Positions 25,370 through 35,639 are shown, counted from the first letter of the stretch. The stretch: 64,000 nucleotides of DNA from Cellulophaga tyrosinoxydans (GCF_900176415.1 NZ_FWXO01000002.1:248001-312000), one strand, 5' to 3'. Numbers and translations: made by a program. The notes: generated by a model from the letters alone, not told the origin.

Positions 25370-25598
25370 TCACTACTATAAATAGTAATTGTAGTTGTAA
25401 TTTCAAGGAACAATGTTATTTTATTATTTATACAGCTAAAACAACACCACTTTTATAGTTTTAAAATGACTTAGATTAGTTTAAACCCAATTTTAATGTT
25501 ACATTTTTTTTACTTACAAAGATTATTCCTTCAAATAGATAATTTTTCGTAAATTAAGTATCTCATTTTTCATAATCAACCTTTAATTTACCATTATC

Positions 25599-25971
25599 AT
25601 GATTAGAATATTAATCATATAAGATGATAAAAGTATAAGAGAAAATATTTCAGAACTCTTAGAACTAGAAGGTTATACTGCATTAACAGCAACAAACGGT
25701 TATACAGGTTTAGAAAAAATTAAACTACAATTACCAGATTTAATCATATGTGATCTACGTATGCCAGAGATGGATGGGTTTACCTTAATTAAGACAATTG
25801 GGAGAAGATTCAAGGTATAAACGAATTCCTTTTATTTTCTTTAGCGCAAAATCTGAAAAAATGGAAATTAAAAATGGTTTAGATGCTGGAGTTGATGATT
25901 AGCTTATCAAACCTTTTGAAATTAAGGATCTTTTAAAATAAATCGAAAAGTGTTTAGTGAAAATCAAATAA
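25599..25971 (+). pseudogene. decayed CheY-like response regulator
   Basis: Starts MIRILII, then TAA at 25620 where an acidic residue is expected, then DDKSIRENISELLELEGY and LIICDLRMPEMDGFTLIKT (receiver core with the phospho-acceptor D). A +1 shift near 25800 moves the frame to EDSRYKRIPFIFFSAKSEK, followed by TAG at the Y of VDDYLIKPFE and another TAA. At least three stops and one frameshift make it non-functional. A 45-codon open frame at 25978-26115 follows (FLEEDTLFKLMQSGIPSQ); it may be a remnant of the same gene set or chance. Confidence 0.8.
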
Positions 25972-26274
25972 TTACTAATGCACGCAAAAGAATTTTTAGA
26001 AGAAGATACTTTATTTAAGCTTATGCAAAGTGGTATTCCAAGTCAAAATAATTTTCATTATAACATGATTATTAGTATACTAGTTTGCAAACTAAAACTA
26101 CCATTAGAAGATTAAATGTTAGATTTCTCATATGAGATTTAATTTCCTAATTGTATTTATTACTTTAGAGTCTAAATTTAATAGGCTTTAAAATCTTAAA
26201 AGGTATTTGGTGTAACTTTTTCATGCTAATTGCTTGCTATCAAAGGCTTAATACTAATAGAAATAAAAATTAGC

Positions 26275-27036
26275 ATGAATAAATTATCTGGGAAAAATGT
26301 ACTTATTACTGCCGGAGCTCAAGGCATTGGAGAGTCGATAACAAAACACTTTATTGATAGTGGTGCAAATGTGGCAATCCATTATTTTTCAAGTGCATTA
26401 ACTGCAGAACAATTAATGAAATACGCGGACAACAAAGGTCAAAAAGCCATTATCATTAGCGGAGATTTAACTAAAGAAGAAGATGCAAATGCGTTGGTCT
26501 TAAAAACAGTTGAAGCTTTTGGAAGTCTTGATATATTAATTAATAATGCTGGATCTCTTGTAGCGCGTCGTATGTTAAGCGAAATGGATACGGAGTTTTG
26601 GCATAAGGTAATGGATATAAATCTGACCTCAATGATGTTTGTAACCAGAGCTGCATCGGCCTATTTAGCCAAAAACAAACACAGTAGTATTGTTAATTTA
26701 GCTTCTCTTGCTGGTCGCAAAGGCGGGCATCCAGGATCATTGGCATATTCAACGAGTAAAGGAGCAATTTTAACTTTTACACGTGCACTTTCAGCAGAAT
26801 TAGGTCCACAAGGTACCCGAGTAAACGCGGTGGCTCCAGGTCTTATACTCGGAACTTCATTTCATAACACACATACAACAAAAGAGTCGGCAGCTGCAAC
26901 AACTGCTGGCATTCCTATTCAAAGAGCTGGTAATGCAGATGATGTAGCGCGTGCGGTATTGTATCTTGCATCGGAATATGATGGTTTTATTTCAGGAGCA
27001 ACATTAGATATTAATGGCGGTGTCTATAATATGTAA
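26275..27036 (+). CDS. SDR-family oxidoreductase
   Basis: 253 aa from the ATG at 26275; the frame is open further upstream, but this start fits the family. Rossmann motif TAGAQGIG near residues 11-18, NNAG at about 89-92, catalytic Y158-x3-K162 in AYSTSKGA, and the C-terminal GATLDINGG. Classical SDR reducing or oxidising an alcohol/ketone with NAD(P). The next gene (FucU/RbsD-like) suggests sugar metabolism, for example fucose or a related sugar (inference). Its stop codon is the first unit of a tandem repeat. Confidence 0.9.
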   Translation: MNKLSGKNVLITAGAQGIGESITKHFIDSGANVAIHYFSSALTAEQLMKYADNKGQKAIIISGDLTKEEDANALVLKTVEAFGSLDILINNAGSLVARRMLSEMDTEFWHKVMDINLTSMMFVTRAASAYLAKNKHSSIVNLASLAGRKGGHPGSLAYSTSKGAILTFTRALSAELGPQGTRVNAVAPGLILGTSFHNTHTTKESAAATTAGIPIQRAGNADDVARAVLYLASEYDGFISGATLDINGGVYNM

Positions 27037-27069
27037 TGCTTTTAATGCTTTTAATGCTTTTAATGCTTT
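27034..27069 (+). repeat. four copies of TAATGCTTT (9-bp tandem repeat)
   Basis: Perfect units at 27034, 27043, 27052 and 27061. The first unit includes the SDR stop codon TAA. The array lies in the 81-nt gap before the FucU/RbsD-like gene. Copy number could vary by slippage, changing the spacing between the two genes. Confidence 0.85.
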
Positions 27070-27117
27070 TTATTTTTACACTAAATACTATTTACCCTTT
27101 TCTCAAAAGAATAATCA

Positions 27118-27552
27118 ATGTTAAAAACTGCAGTAATACATCCTACAATTTTAGAAGTTCTTGCGCGATCCGGGCATTTTGCTCAAGTAGTTATTGCAGA
27201 TGGAAATTTGCCCGTTGGAGCCATGACCGGACCTAATTCCACAACGGTTCATCTTAATTTTAAACCAGGATTGCTTGATGCGCTTACTGTACTGGAAGGT
27301 ATTTTAGAGGTATGCCCTATTCAAGGTGCTATTGTTATGGAGAAACCTGCCGAAGCAAATGCTGCAATACATCAATCTTATAAAAAATTACTTGGCGACG
27401 TAACCTGGGACGAAATGGAACGATGGGCTTTTTATGATAAAATATGGGAACCTGCTACTACATTAATTATTCAAACTGGAGAACAGCGAAGATTTGCTAA
27501 CCTAATTTTAATAGTTGGTGTTGTTAAAATGGCGGAAGAAAGCACCTTTTAA
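27118..27552 (+). CDS. FucU/RbsD family sugar mutarotase
   Basis: 144 aa, family length. HPTILEVLARSGHFAQVVIADGNLPV carries the conserved histidine and aspartate of RbsD/FucU; the C-terminal IQTGEQRRFANLILIVGV matches FucU more than RbsD. The family interconverts alpha and beta anomers of fucose, or pyranose/furanose forms of ribose. With the SDR upstream it suggests a small sugar-utilisation unit; no transporter or kinase is nearby. Confidence 0.78.
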   Translation: MLKTAVIHPTILEVLARSGHFAQVVIADGNLPVGAMTGPNSTTVHLNFKPGLLDALTVLEGILEVCPIQGAIVMEKPAEANAAIHQSYKKLLGDVTWDEMERWAFYDKIWEPATTLIIQTGEQRRFANLILIVGVVKMAEESTF

Positions 27553-27618
27553 GGTTACCTGTTTAGGGACTTAAAAGAAAATTAATTTATGTACACTACA
27601 GATTTAAAATACTATACC

Positions 27619-28161
27619 ATGAGAAAAAAAATCATAATTACTACCATACTTTTATTCTCTGCGGTGGCATCACCAATATTTGCACAACAAGATGACTTTA
27701 TTAAGGATTATATAGAGCGATTAGAAAACTCTAGAACATATTTAATTCTGGTTGCTGAGCTCATGCCTGAAGAAAAATATAAATTTAAAGCTACTCCAGA
27801 ATCGTCAAGTTTTGGAGAAAACCTAATGCATATTGCCTGGGCAATGGATTGGCATTGTCAGTCTTTATTGAATGGTCGTGACGCTAGAGATTGGAATACC
27901 GATACCACACTTAAAGTAGCTGATAAAACTAAAGAAGAAATGATTAGTACTATCCATAAAACTTTTGATGAAACTATAGCGCTTATCTCCAAGTTTGATA
28001 TTTCAGAACTTAATGACAGGTTAGATTATTTAGGATTAAACAGAACCAAGAGGCAAATTTTTCTTTTACTTGCAGACCACATTACACATCATAGAGGTCA
28101 AATGCTGGTTTCTTTGCGCCTAAACGGATTGGTTCCTCCGAGATATATATTCTACCAATAG
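27619..28161 (+). CDS. DinB-like (DUF664 type) secreted protein
   Basis: About 180 aa from the ATG at 27619, which begins a signal peptide (MRKKIIITTILLFS ... IFAQQ). The mature four-helix domain has the metal-ligand histidines of the DinB superfamily: H in ENLMHIAWAMDWH and HH in ITHHRGQMLVSLR. These are metal-binding enzymes, many thiol-dependent transferases. The signal peptide implies an extracytoplasmic place. Unrelated to DNA polymerase DinB. Confidence 0.85.
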   Translation: MRKKIIITTILLFSAVASPIFAQQDDFIKDYIERLENSRTYLILVAELMPEEKYKFKATPESSSFGENLMHIAWAMDWHCQSLLNGRDARDWNTDTTLKVADKTKEEMISTIHKTFDETIALISKFDISELNDRLDYLGLNRTKRQIFLLLADHITHHRGQMLVSLRLNGLVPPRYIFYQ

Positions 28162-28319
28162 CCTTAAGATTTAAATTCTAAATACGTTGATTATACATTA
28201 GGATTAAATTTCATTAGACAACAGCTCACTTGATCAAGAAAGTAGATTTATCTATTTACCAAAAACAAGGCTTATTTTTATTTAAATAGATACATTATTT
28301 TTACATAACAATAGTAGCT

Positions 28320-30239
28320 ATGAAAAATACCATATCTCAACGCGTTGCCGATTTTCTAAAAAACTATCCTCCATTTAATGGATTAAAAAATAGTGTTTTA
28401 CAATCGCTATCGGAAGAGGTTACCATTATTTATAAGGAAAAAGATAGTATTGTTTTTTCCGAAAAAGAGGCCGGACATGATCATTTTTATGTGGTACATA
28501 AAGGTGCAATTGCTTTAGCAAAAGCAGGAATAACTACCATTGTAGACCTATGTGATGAAGGAGATATATTTGGTTTACGTCCCTTAATGGCAAATGAAAA
28601 TTATGAATTAGAAGCTAAAGCCCAAGAAGAAAGTATTTTATATGCCATTCCTATCGAGATTTTTAAACCTCTGGCTCTTGAAAATAAGGCTGTAGGTAAT
28701 TTTCTTATAGAGAGTTTTGCTTCAAACACCAGAAACCCGTACTCTAAAAGTCATAGAGGAAAATTATATAGTGAAAATACCGCTGATGTAGAGGTCACTA
28801 ATTCTGAATTAAAATTACTGGACTTACAAAATGTACCCTATTCCAAAAAAATAATTAGTTGCTCGCCACGCACTACGGCAAAGAAAATTGCAGAACTAAT
28901 GACTCAAAAAAAGATAGGTGCAATTTTAGTAGTAAAAGAAAAACTGCCCGTAGGAATAATTACGGATAAAGATTTAAGAAATAAAATTGTTACTGGCCAA
29001 TTTCCTATTACCACTGCTGCCAGTAAAATAATGACATCTCCCGTTATAACCTATCCAAAAACTCTAACAGTTACCCAAGCACAAATGGCAATGATGAAGA
29101 GCAACATTAGCCATTTATGTTTAACCAAAGATGGCACTCCAAATACCAAAGCAATAGGAATTTTATCAAAACATGATGTAATGGTGTCTTTAGGTAATAA
29201 TCCTGCAGTACTTATAAAGGCGATTAAAAGAGTAAAAAAAATAAAATCGTTAAAACCTATAAGATCCAGCATTATGGAGCTTTTAAAAGGATATTTAGCA
29301 GATAATATTCCAATGACCATAATTGCTAAAATTATTTCCGAACTTAATGATGCTTGTATAAAACAAGTGATTAGCCTTTCATTAGAAAAAATGAAAACGC
29401 CACCTCCTACAAATTTTGCATGGCTAACCTTAGGGAGTCAAGGTAGGAGCGAACAAATGCTCCACACCGATCAGGATAATGCACTGATTTTTGAAGATGT
29501 TCCAGAAGAATTATTACCAAAAACTACCGAGTACTTTTTAGAATTTTCTAACCTAGTAACTAAAAAGTTAAATTATATAGGTTATGAATACTGTCCGGCA
29601 GAAATGATGGCATCTAATCCACAATGGTGTTTAAGCCTAAGCGAATGGAAAAAAACAACATCGCATTGGATAATAAATCCTGGTACCGATGAAGTATTGC
29701 TGTCCTCTATATTTTTTGATTATAATGCTGTTTACGGTGACACGAGTTTGGCTACAAGGCTTTCGGATCATATTTTTTATACGGTACAAAAATACCCCAT
29801 ATTCTTTGTTCATCTTGCCAAAGGAGCTTTGCAAAACCCGTCACCAACAGGCTTTTTTAGGCAATTTTTAGTAGAGCAAGATGGTGCACATAAAGATTCA
29901 TTTGATGTGAAAAATAGAGCGTTGAGACCACTAACCGATGCTGCTAGGGTACTAATATTATCACACCATATAAAATCTATAAATAATACTTCGGAACGAT
30001 TTGAAAAATTAGCAGAACTTGAACCCAATAACAGAGAAATTTATTTAGCCTGCTCTTATGCTTCAAAAGCTTTATTAAAATTTAGAACCAAGCAAGGTAT
30101 AGCTCACAATGATTCTGGAAGGTATATAAATTTAGATACGCTATCCAAGGAAGAAAAAATAAAGCTTAAAAGAACCTTTAAAACCATCAAAGAAATTCAG
30201 GAATTAGTCACTTTAAGGTTTCAATTAAAATCAATGTAA
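28320..30239 (+). CDS. cNMP-binding/CBS/DUF294 nucleotidyltransferase-like protein
   Basis: 639 aa. Order: cyclic-nucleotide-binding-like domain (about 15-130), two CBS domains (about 175-300), a DUF294 nucleotidyltransferase domain with LGSQGRSEQMLHTDQDNALIFED near 371-393 (GS plus D-x-D of the Pol beta superfamily), and a C-terminal helical domain. In other bacteria this protein sits beside acetate/solute symporter genes and an exonuclease; here only the exonuclease is present. It could be a GlnD-like signalling enzyme (inference). The start of the exonuclease overlaps its stop. Confidence 0.88.
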   Translation: MKNTISQRVADFLKNYPPFNGLKNSVLQSLSEEVTIIYKEKDSIVFSEKEAGHDHFYVVHKGAIALAKAGITTIVDLCDEGDIFGLRPLMANENYELEAKAQEESILYAIPIEIFKPLALENKAVGNFLIESFASNTRNPYSKSHRGKLYSENTADVEVTNSELKLLDLQNVPYSKKIISCSPRTTAKKIAELMTQKKIGAILVVKEKLPVGIITDKDLRNKIVTGQFPITTAASKIMTSPVITYPKTLTVTQAQMAMMKSNISHLCLTKDGTPNTKAIGILSKHDVMVSLGNNPAVLIKAIKRVKKIKSLKPIRSSIMELLKGYLADNIPMTIIAKIISELNDACIKQVISLSLEKMKTPPPTNFAWLTLGSQGRSEQMLHTDQDNALIFEDVPEELLPKTTEYFLEFSNLVTKKLNYIGYEYCPAEMMASNPQWCLSLSEWKKTTSHWIINPGTDEVLLSSIFFDYNAVYGDTSLATRLSDHIFYTVQKYPIFFVHLAKGALQNPSPTGFFRQFLVEQDGAHKDSFDVKNRALRPLTDAARVLILSHHIKSINNTSERFEKLAELEPNNREIYLACSYASKALLKFRTKQGIAHNDSGRYINLDTLSKEEKIKLKRTFKTIKEIQELVTLRFQLKSM

Positions 30240-30898
30240 TGTTGAACTTTTTTAAAAATAAAACATCGCAACTACCCGATTTTTGGGATAGATATGCTAA
30301 AAGTTTTGAAAATAAAATTTCAGAACAAATAGACGATTTAACTTTTGTAGTCTTAGATACCGAAACTACAGGTTTTGATTTTTCTAAAGATAGAATATTG
30401 TGTATTGGCGCAATTAAATTAAAAAACCAACAAATAGAAATTAAAAATGGCTTTGAAGTATATGTAAAGCAAGATGTTTATAGTAACGAAACGGCTAAAA
30501 TACATGGCATTTTAAAAAATGATCCCGAGGCTTTAGTATCAGAATTAGAAGCTTTGGAGCAATTTTTAAACTATATAGAAAATAATATTCTAATTGCACA
30601 CCATGCCAATTTTGATCTCACCATGATTAATAATGCCTTATTACGACACAATTTACCAGCACTGAAGAACAAATATTTAGATACATCTGATTTATTTAAG
30701 AAAACCCTTATTCAAAGTAATTTGCTAAATAAAAAAGCCCATTATTCTTTAGATGAAATCGCTGATAAGTATGCTATTTCTAAAAAAGACCGGCATACGG
30801 CAATGGGTGATGCCTATATTACTGCGATAATATTTTTAAAAATTTTATTTAAATTAAGAGAGAAAAAAGCGGTTACTTTAAAACAATTGTTCAAATAA
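30239..30898 (+). CDS. DnaQ-like 3'-5' exonuclease
   Basis: 219 aa. DEDD exonuclease motifs: D40 and E42 in VLDTETTGF, the middle motif in IAHHANFDLTMIN, and ExoIII-type HTAMGDAYIT near the C-terminus. It overlaps the DUF294 gene by one base (TAATG). The pairing of DUF294 protein and PolC/DnaQ-type exonuclease is seen in many genomes, but its purpose is not established. Confidence 0.9.
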   Translation: MLNFFKNKTSQLPDFWDRYAKSFENKISEQIDDLTFVVLDTETTGFDFSKDRILCIGAIKLKNQQIEIKNGFEVYVKQDVYSNETAKIHGILKNDPEALVSELEALEQFLNYIENNILIAHHANFDLTMINNALLRHNLPALKNKYLDTSDLFKKTLIQSNLLNKKAHYSLDEIADKYAISKKDRHTAMGDAYITAIIFLKILFKLREKKAVTLKQLFK

Positions 30899-31087
30899 AC
30901 TACTGATTTTCAATAGTTTTTAGCAGAGAAAACAACTATTTTTAGTGCCATTAAAACTTCCATTTTTACACTAAAATATGCCATCGGAAAAACAAAAACA
31001 TCGATAAAGTGTAATAAAATATCGATGAAATGCTTTTTTATTGATTTTTTTTACTAAATTCCCTCTCATAATCAACCAACCTTTATT

Positions 31088-31273
31088 ATGAGTACGCTTC
31101 AAAAAATTAAAAGCTTAGCATTCTTAATTTGTTTTGTAATTGCTGCAATTATCTATAATTCTATTTCTAAAGAAAAAGAAATAGCTATAAACGCTGTAAA
31201 AAACAGTCAGAAAAATACTAAAAATTTAGTAGATGCCGATAAAGGCTCTGTAACTACAATACATTTTGAGTAA
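31088..31273 (+). CDS. small membrane protein
   Basis: 61 aa with one hydrophobic helix (about residues 8-25) and a polar Lys/Asn-rich tail. Not recognised. Its stop lies at the edge of the terminator shared with purC. The 189 nt before it show no recognisable element. Confidence 0.45.
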   Translation: MSTLQKIKSLAFLICFVIAAIIYNSISKEKEIAINAVKNSQKNTKNLVDADKGSVTTIHFE

Positions 31274-31306
31274 AATGTATTAGCCTTTTAAATAGGCTAA
31301 TACATT
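31274..31306. terminator. bidirectional terminator between a small ORF and purC
   Basis: AATGTATTAGCC at 31274-31285 pairs perfectly with GGCTAATACATT at 31295-31306. It follows the stop of the plus-strand small gene directly and overlaps the last codons of purC on the minus strand (stop at 31280-31282). Confidence 0.8.
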
Positions 31307-32230
31307 CTTTTCTATTCTTTCTTGAATATTAGATATATCTGCTTTCACAAAATTTTCTCCTGTAATATTCTCAAACAATTCTATATATCTATCTGAAACT
31401 GATGTAATATATTCATCGCTCATTACAGGCACCGTTTGCCCTTTTAATCCCTGAAAATTATTAGCTATTAACCACTGACGAACAAATTCTTTAGACAGTT
31501 GTTTCTGCGCTTCACCTTTATCTTGTCTTTCTTGATAACCATCAGCATAAAAATAACGCGAAGAATCTGGTGTATGAATCTCATCTATTAAAACAATTTT
31601 ACCATCCTTTGTTTTTCCAAACTCATACTTGGTATCTACAAGAATTAACCCTCTATTGGCTGCTATTTCAGTACCTCTTTCAAAAAGTGCTCTGGTATAA
31701 TTTTCTAAAATTATATAATCGGCTTCAGTAACAATCCCTCGTTTTAAAATGTCTTCTCTAGAAATATCTTCATCATGGTCTCCCATTTCTGCTTTAGTAG
31801 CAGGAGTTATTATTGGTGATGGAAATTTATCATTTTCTTTAAGTCCTTCTGGCAAGGCAACACCACAAAGTACTCTTTTGCCCGCTTTATACTCTCGTGC
31901 TGCATGTCCGGACATGTATCCTCTAATCACCATCTCTACCTTAAATGGCTCGCAAGCATGACCAATAGCAACATTTGGATCTGGTGTAGCAGTTAACCAA
32001 TTAGGAACTATATCTGCAGTATTAGCCATCATTTTTGTGGCTATTTGATTCAATATTTGTCCTTTATATGGTATCCCTTTCGGCATCACTACATCAAAAG
32101 CGGAAAGTCGGTCTGTAGCGACCATTACCATTACATCATTTTCTAAGCGATATACTTCTCTTACTTTTCCTTTATACACACTTAATTGTCCGGGAAAATT
32201 AAAATTTGTATCTATAATTGTATTACTCAT
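31280..32230 (-). CDS. purC: phosphoribosylaminoimidazole-succinocarboxamide synthase
   Basis: About 316 aa from the ATG at 32230 ([10 protein letters not shown]); the longer frame upstream has no support. Landmarks: [11 protein letters not shown] (ATP loop), [32 protein letters not shown], and [10 protein letters not shown] with [11 protein letters not shown]. It joins aspartate to CAIR in purine synthesis. The length is that of the longer eukaryote-like form common in Bacteroidota. Confidence 0.96.
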   Translation of the reverse strand: MSNTIIDTNFNFPGQLSVYKGKVREVYRLENDVMVMVATDRLSAFDVVMPKGIPYKGQILNQIATKMMANTADIVPNWLTATPDPNVAIGHACEPFKVEMVIRGYMSGHAAREYKAGKRVLCGVALPEGLKENDKFPSPIITPATKAEMGDHDEDISREDILKRGIVTEADYIILENYTRALFERGTEIAANRGLILVDTKYEFGKTKDGKIVLIDEIHTPDSSRYFYADGYQERQDKGEAQKQLSKEFVRQWLIANNFQGLKGQTVPVMSDEYITSVSDRYIELFENITGENFVKADISNIQERIEKNVLAYLKG

Positions 32231-32300
32231 GCGTATTGCTGTTGATGAAAAATTGAAGACCAATTACTTAGGTTCCTATAATTTAATTTGACCTTTATTA

Positions 32301-33260
32301 TTAATATTGATTTTGATGCTCAATACCTTTATAAGCTTCGATGACTTTTTTAACTAGTTTATGGCGAATTACATCTTTATCATCTAAATAAATAATTGAA
32401 ATACCTTCAATATTTTGCAATACCAATAAAGCCTCTTTTAGTCCAGAAATTGTTCTTCTGGGCAAATCTATCTGTCCTGGATCTCCTGTAATTAAAAATT
32501 GTGCGTTTTTACCCATTCTTGTTAAGAACATTTTCATTTGGGCATGTGTGGTATTCTGACCTTCATCTAAAATAACAAATGCGTCGTCCAGTGTCCTACC
32601 ACGCATAAATGCTAATGGAGCAATCTGTATGGTACCATTTTCAATATAAAGCGCTAATTTTTCTGGAGAAATCATATCACGTAAGGCATCATAAAGCGGT
32701 TGCATGTACGGATCTAGTTTTTCTTTTAAATCTCCTGGTAAAAAACCTAAATTTTCTCCAGCTTCTACCGCAGGTCTAGTAAGTATAATTCTCCGTACTC
32801 TTTTTTCTTTTAAAGCCTTTACCGCCAAAGCAACACCTGTATACGTTTTTCCGGTACCTGCTGGACCAATAGCAAAAACCATATCATTAGCTCTTGTAGC
32901 ATCTACTAATTTGCGTTGGTTAACCGTTTGCGCTTTAATTAATCTTCCGCTTACCCCATGAACCAAAACTTCACCACTACTGTCTGATGAAGAAATATCA
33001 TCCTTTTCAGTACTCATTAATAGGCGTTCTATACTATTTTCATCAAGCTTATTATACTTAACGTAATGCTCGGTTAACATGGTAAAACGCTTATTGAACT
33101 CTTCTAATAGCTCATCATCGCCATAGACTCTAATTTTACTTCCTCTAGCAACTATTTTAAGTTTAGGAAAATATTTTTTTATTAAGTCAATATTTTCATT
33201 TTGTTGTCCAAAAAAATCTCTTGGACTAATTTCCGTAAGTTCTATTATTAGCTCGTTCAA
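32301..33260 (-). CDS. phoH: PhoH family ATPase
   Basis: 319 aa. Walker A GPAGTGKT at 132-139, Walker B with FVILDEGQNTT, and TGDPGQIDLP. An N-terminal KH-like domain precedes it. PhoH proteins are linked to RNA metabolism and phosphate stress. Same direction as purC, 70 nt upstream; divergent from the next gene. Confidence 0.95.
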   Translation of the reverse strand: MNELIIELTEISPRDFFGQQNENIDLIKKYFPKLKIVARGSKIRVYGDDELLEEFNKRFTMLTEHYVKYNKLDENSIERLLMSTEKDDISSSDSSGEVLVHGVSGRLIKAQTVNQRKLVDATRANDMVFAIGPAGTGKTYTGVALAVKALKEKRVRRIILTRPAVEAGENLGFLPGDLKEKLDPYMQPLYDALRDMISPEKLALYIENGTIQIAPLAFMRGRTLDDAFVILDEGQNTTHAQMKMFLTRMGKNAQFLITGDPGQIDLPRRTISGLKEALLVLQNIEGISIIYLDDKDVIRHKLVKKVIEAYKGIEHQNQY

Positions 33261-33382
33261 AGAATATGGGTTTAAGTCTTATAAATAATAATTATTAGTT
33301 GCCTTAAAATTTGTGTAATTTTGTTTAACAAACTTAAGTAAAAATCAGTTTGATAAAGTAAAAAACATATCAACAGTCTTAC

Positions 33383-34213
33383 ATGGCAATCATTACATTA
33401 ACTACTGATTTTGGATATAAAGACCATTTTGTTGGAGTTATAAAAGGGTCTATTTATAAAGAAATTGCCGATGCCAAAATCGTTGACATATCCAATGAAA
33501 TAAGTCCGTTTAATATTGCAGAATGTGCTTATATTTTAAAAAATTCGTACAAAAGTTTTCCAGCTGGAACCATACATATTGTTGGTGTAGATTCAGAGCC
33601 AACTCCTGAAAATCAACATATTGCAGTGCTAGTAGACGGTCAATATTTTGTAACTGCAAACAATGGTGTAATAGGTTTGATAACCTCAGAAATTAAACCC
33701 GAAAAGGTTATAGAAATAAATATTCCAAACCCAGAAAATAGCTCTTTTCCGGTATTAGATGTTTTTGTAAAAGTTGCCTGCCATATTGCTCGTGGTGGCA
33801 CATTGGAAGTTGTTGGTAAAAGTTTTGATCACCTTAAAGATATACGAGAATTTGCTCCAAGAATTATTGAAAATGGAAACGGAATTGTTGGTAGCGTTAT
33901 TTATATAGACAATTTTGGGAATGTAATTACCAATATAGAACGCCATACATTTGAGGCGTACCGTAAAGGAAGAAATTTTGTACTAAACGCTCGTAATAAA
34001 AAAATTACCCAAATTCATAACAAGTATAGCGATATCATTAATTTTGATATTGAAAAAGATAAACGAAATGGACCTGGAGATTTGTTAGCATTATTTAACT
34101 CATCCAATTTTATAGAACTAGCAATTTATAAAAGCGATTTAAATACGGTTGGAGGTGCCTCTACCCTACTTGGATTGGATTATAGAGATACAATTACCAT
34201 TGATTTCATTTAG
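33383..34213 (+). CDS. SAM hydroxide adenosyltransferase (DUF62 family)
   Basis: 276 aa. ITLTTDFGYKDHFVGVIKG at the N-terminus and VIYIDNFGNVITNI near residue 180 are signatures of the S-adenosyl-L-methionine hydrolase (adenosine-forming) family, relatives of fluorinase/chlorinase. Full length. It likely hydrolyses SAM to adenosine and methionine. Confidence 0.93.
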   Translation: MAIITLTTDFGYKDHFVGVIKGSIYKEIADAKIVDISNEISPFNIAECAYILKNSYKSFPAGTIHIVGVDSEPTPENQHIAVLVDGQYFVTANNGVIGLITSEIKPEKVIEINIPNPENSSFPVLDVFVKVACHIARGGTLEVVGKSFDHLKDIREFAPRIIENGNGIVGSVIYIDNFGNVITNIERHTFEAYRKGRNFVLNARNKKITQIHNKYSDIINFDIEKDKRNGPGDLLALFNSSNFIELAIYKSDLNTVGGASTLLGLDYRDTITIDFI

Positions 34214-34520
34214 AAATTGTCTATTTTAAGCCTACTTATAAACATCAGTAACCTAAAAAATAATTGGTTTTATAAACTTTGATTTTTTGGTAGCATTGAT
34301 TTAGATTGATTAACAGTGGGTTTACGGGTAAAATTAACCCTATAAACAGTGACTTATATATGCTTTTTTAAAGATGATAAGTGTTGATAAGTTTGTTTCA
34401 TTAAAAACAACAATTAAAATATCTTTGTTTTTCTTGCAATGATTAGAAAATTCAAGGATTTTATATTCAAGAAAGTATATTTATTGAAAGAATTTTAAGA
34501 GAAAACAAAACATATAAAGA
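34214..34520 (+). promoter_or_regulatory. intergenic region with probable dnaN promoter
   Basis: TATCTTTG at 34420-34427 fits the -7 consensus; the nearest TTG (34393-34395) is 24 bp upstream, slightly far. One TGTTGATAA (reverse of TTATCAACA) is at 34382-34390. Nothing else recognisable was found in these 307 nt. Confidence 0.4.
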
Positions 34521-35639
34521 ATGAAATTTATAGTATCTAGTACCTATTTACTAAAACAATTACAAGTTTTAGGTGGTGTAATCAACAATAGCAATACACT
34601 TCCTATCTTAGATAATTTTCTGTTCGATTTAAAGCAAAACCAACTTACTGTTTCTGCCTCGGATTTAGAAACTACTATGAGTACTATCTTAAATGTAGAT
34701 TCAGATAATGAAGGTTTAATTGCCGTTCCTGCAAAATTATTATTAGAAATTCTTAAAACTTTTCCAGAGCAACCATTAACTTTTATTGTTGAAGATAACA
34801 ATACGGTAGAAATTAGCTCTAACCACGGAAAATATGCATTAGCCTATGCCGATGGTGCTGAATTCCCAAAAGCGGTAGAATTATCCAATCCAAGTTCTAC
34901 TACAATTATTGGAGATATTTTAGCTACTGCTATTAACAAAACCATTTTTGCAGCTGGAAATGATGATTTAAGACCTGTAATGAGTGGTATCTTTTTTCAG
35001 TTTTCACCAGAGAGTTTAACCTTTGTTGCAACAGATGCCCATAAATTGGTAAAATACCAGCGTACAGATATTTCCGCTTCTCAAGTAGCAGAATTCATTA
35101 TGCCTAAAAAACCATTAAACTTATTGAAAGGTATTTTAGCAGGTAGTGAGTCTGATGTTACTATTGAATACAATGATAGTAATGCTAAATTTAGTTTTGA
35201 AAATACAGAACTTATTTGCCGTTTAATCGATGGAAAATATCCTAATTATGAAGCTGTAATCCCGAAAGAGAATCCTAATATGCTTTCTATTTCTAGAAAT
35301 CAGTTTTTAAGTTCAGTACGTAGAGTTTCTATTTTCTCAAATAAAACAACGCACCAAATACGATTAAAAATTGCTGGAGCAGAACTTAATATTTCTGCAG
35401 AAGATGTAGATTACAGTAATAAGGCAGAAGAACGTTTAACTTGTTCTTACCAAGGTGATGATATGCAAATTGGTTTCAACTCAAGATTTTTAGTTGAAAT
35501 GTTAGCTAACTTAACATCTGATGATGTTTCTTTAGAAATGAGTCTACCAAATAGAGCGGGTATTTTAACACCTGTAGATGGTTTAGATGAAGGCGAATTG
35601 GTTACTATGCTAGTAATGCCAGTAATGCTTAACAATTAA
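34521..35639 (+). CDS. dnaN: DNA polymerase III beta subunit (sliding clamp)
   Basis: 372 aa, full length with three clamp domains. Landmarks: MKFIVSSTYLLKQLQ, LPILDNFLF, RPVMSGIFFQF, VATDAHKLV, and the C-terminal VTMLVMPVMLNN. It tethers replicative and translesion polymerases to DNA. dnaA and other origin genes are not next to it, as is common in Flavobacteriaceae. Confidence 0.97.
   Translation: MKFIVSSTYLLKQLQVLGGVINNSNTLPILDNFLFDLKQNQLTVSASDLETTMSTILNVDSDNEGLIAVPAKLLLEILKTFPEQPLTFIVEDNNTVEISSNHGKYALAYADGAEFPKAVELSNPSSTTIIGDILATAINKTIFAAGNDDLRPVMSGIFFQFSPESLTFVATDAHKLVKYQRTDISASQVAEFIMPKKPLNLLKGILAGSESDVTIEYNDSNAKFSFENTELICRLIDGKYPNYEAVIPKENPNMLSISRNQFLSSVRRVSIFSNKTTHQIRLKIAGAELNISAEDVDYSNKAEERLTCSYQGDDMQIGFNSRFLVEMLANLTSDDVSLEMSLPNRAGILTPVDGLDEGELVTMLVMPVMLNN

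Noticed and set aside
27036-27236. Plus-strand frame starting MLLMLLMLLML
   Set aside because: It is produced by the 9-bp repeat and then overlaps the FucU/RbsD-like gene in another frame.
27619-28161. DinB-family protein as a DNA polymerase
   Set aside because: The His-containing four-helix DinB superfamily is unrelated to Y-family polymerases, and the protein has a signal peptide.
34214-35639. Replication origin near dnaN
   Set aside because: No dnaA, no cluster of DnaA boxes and no AT-rich unwinding element pattern; dnaN is usually separate in this group.
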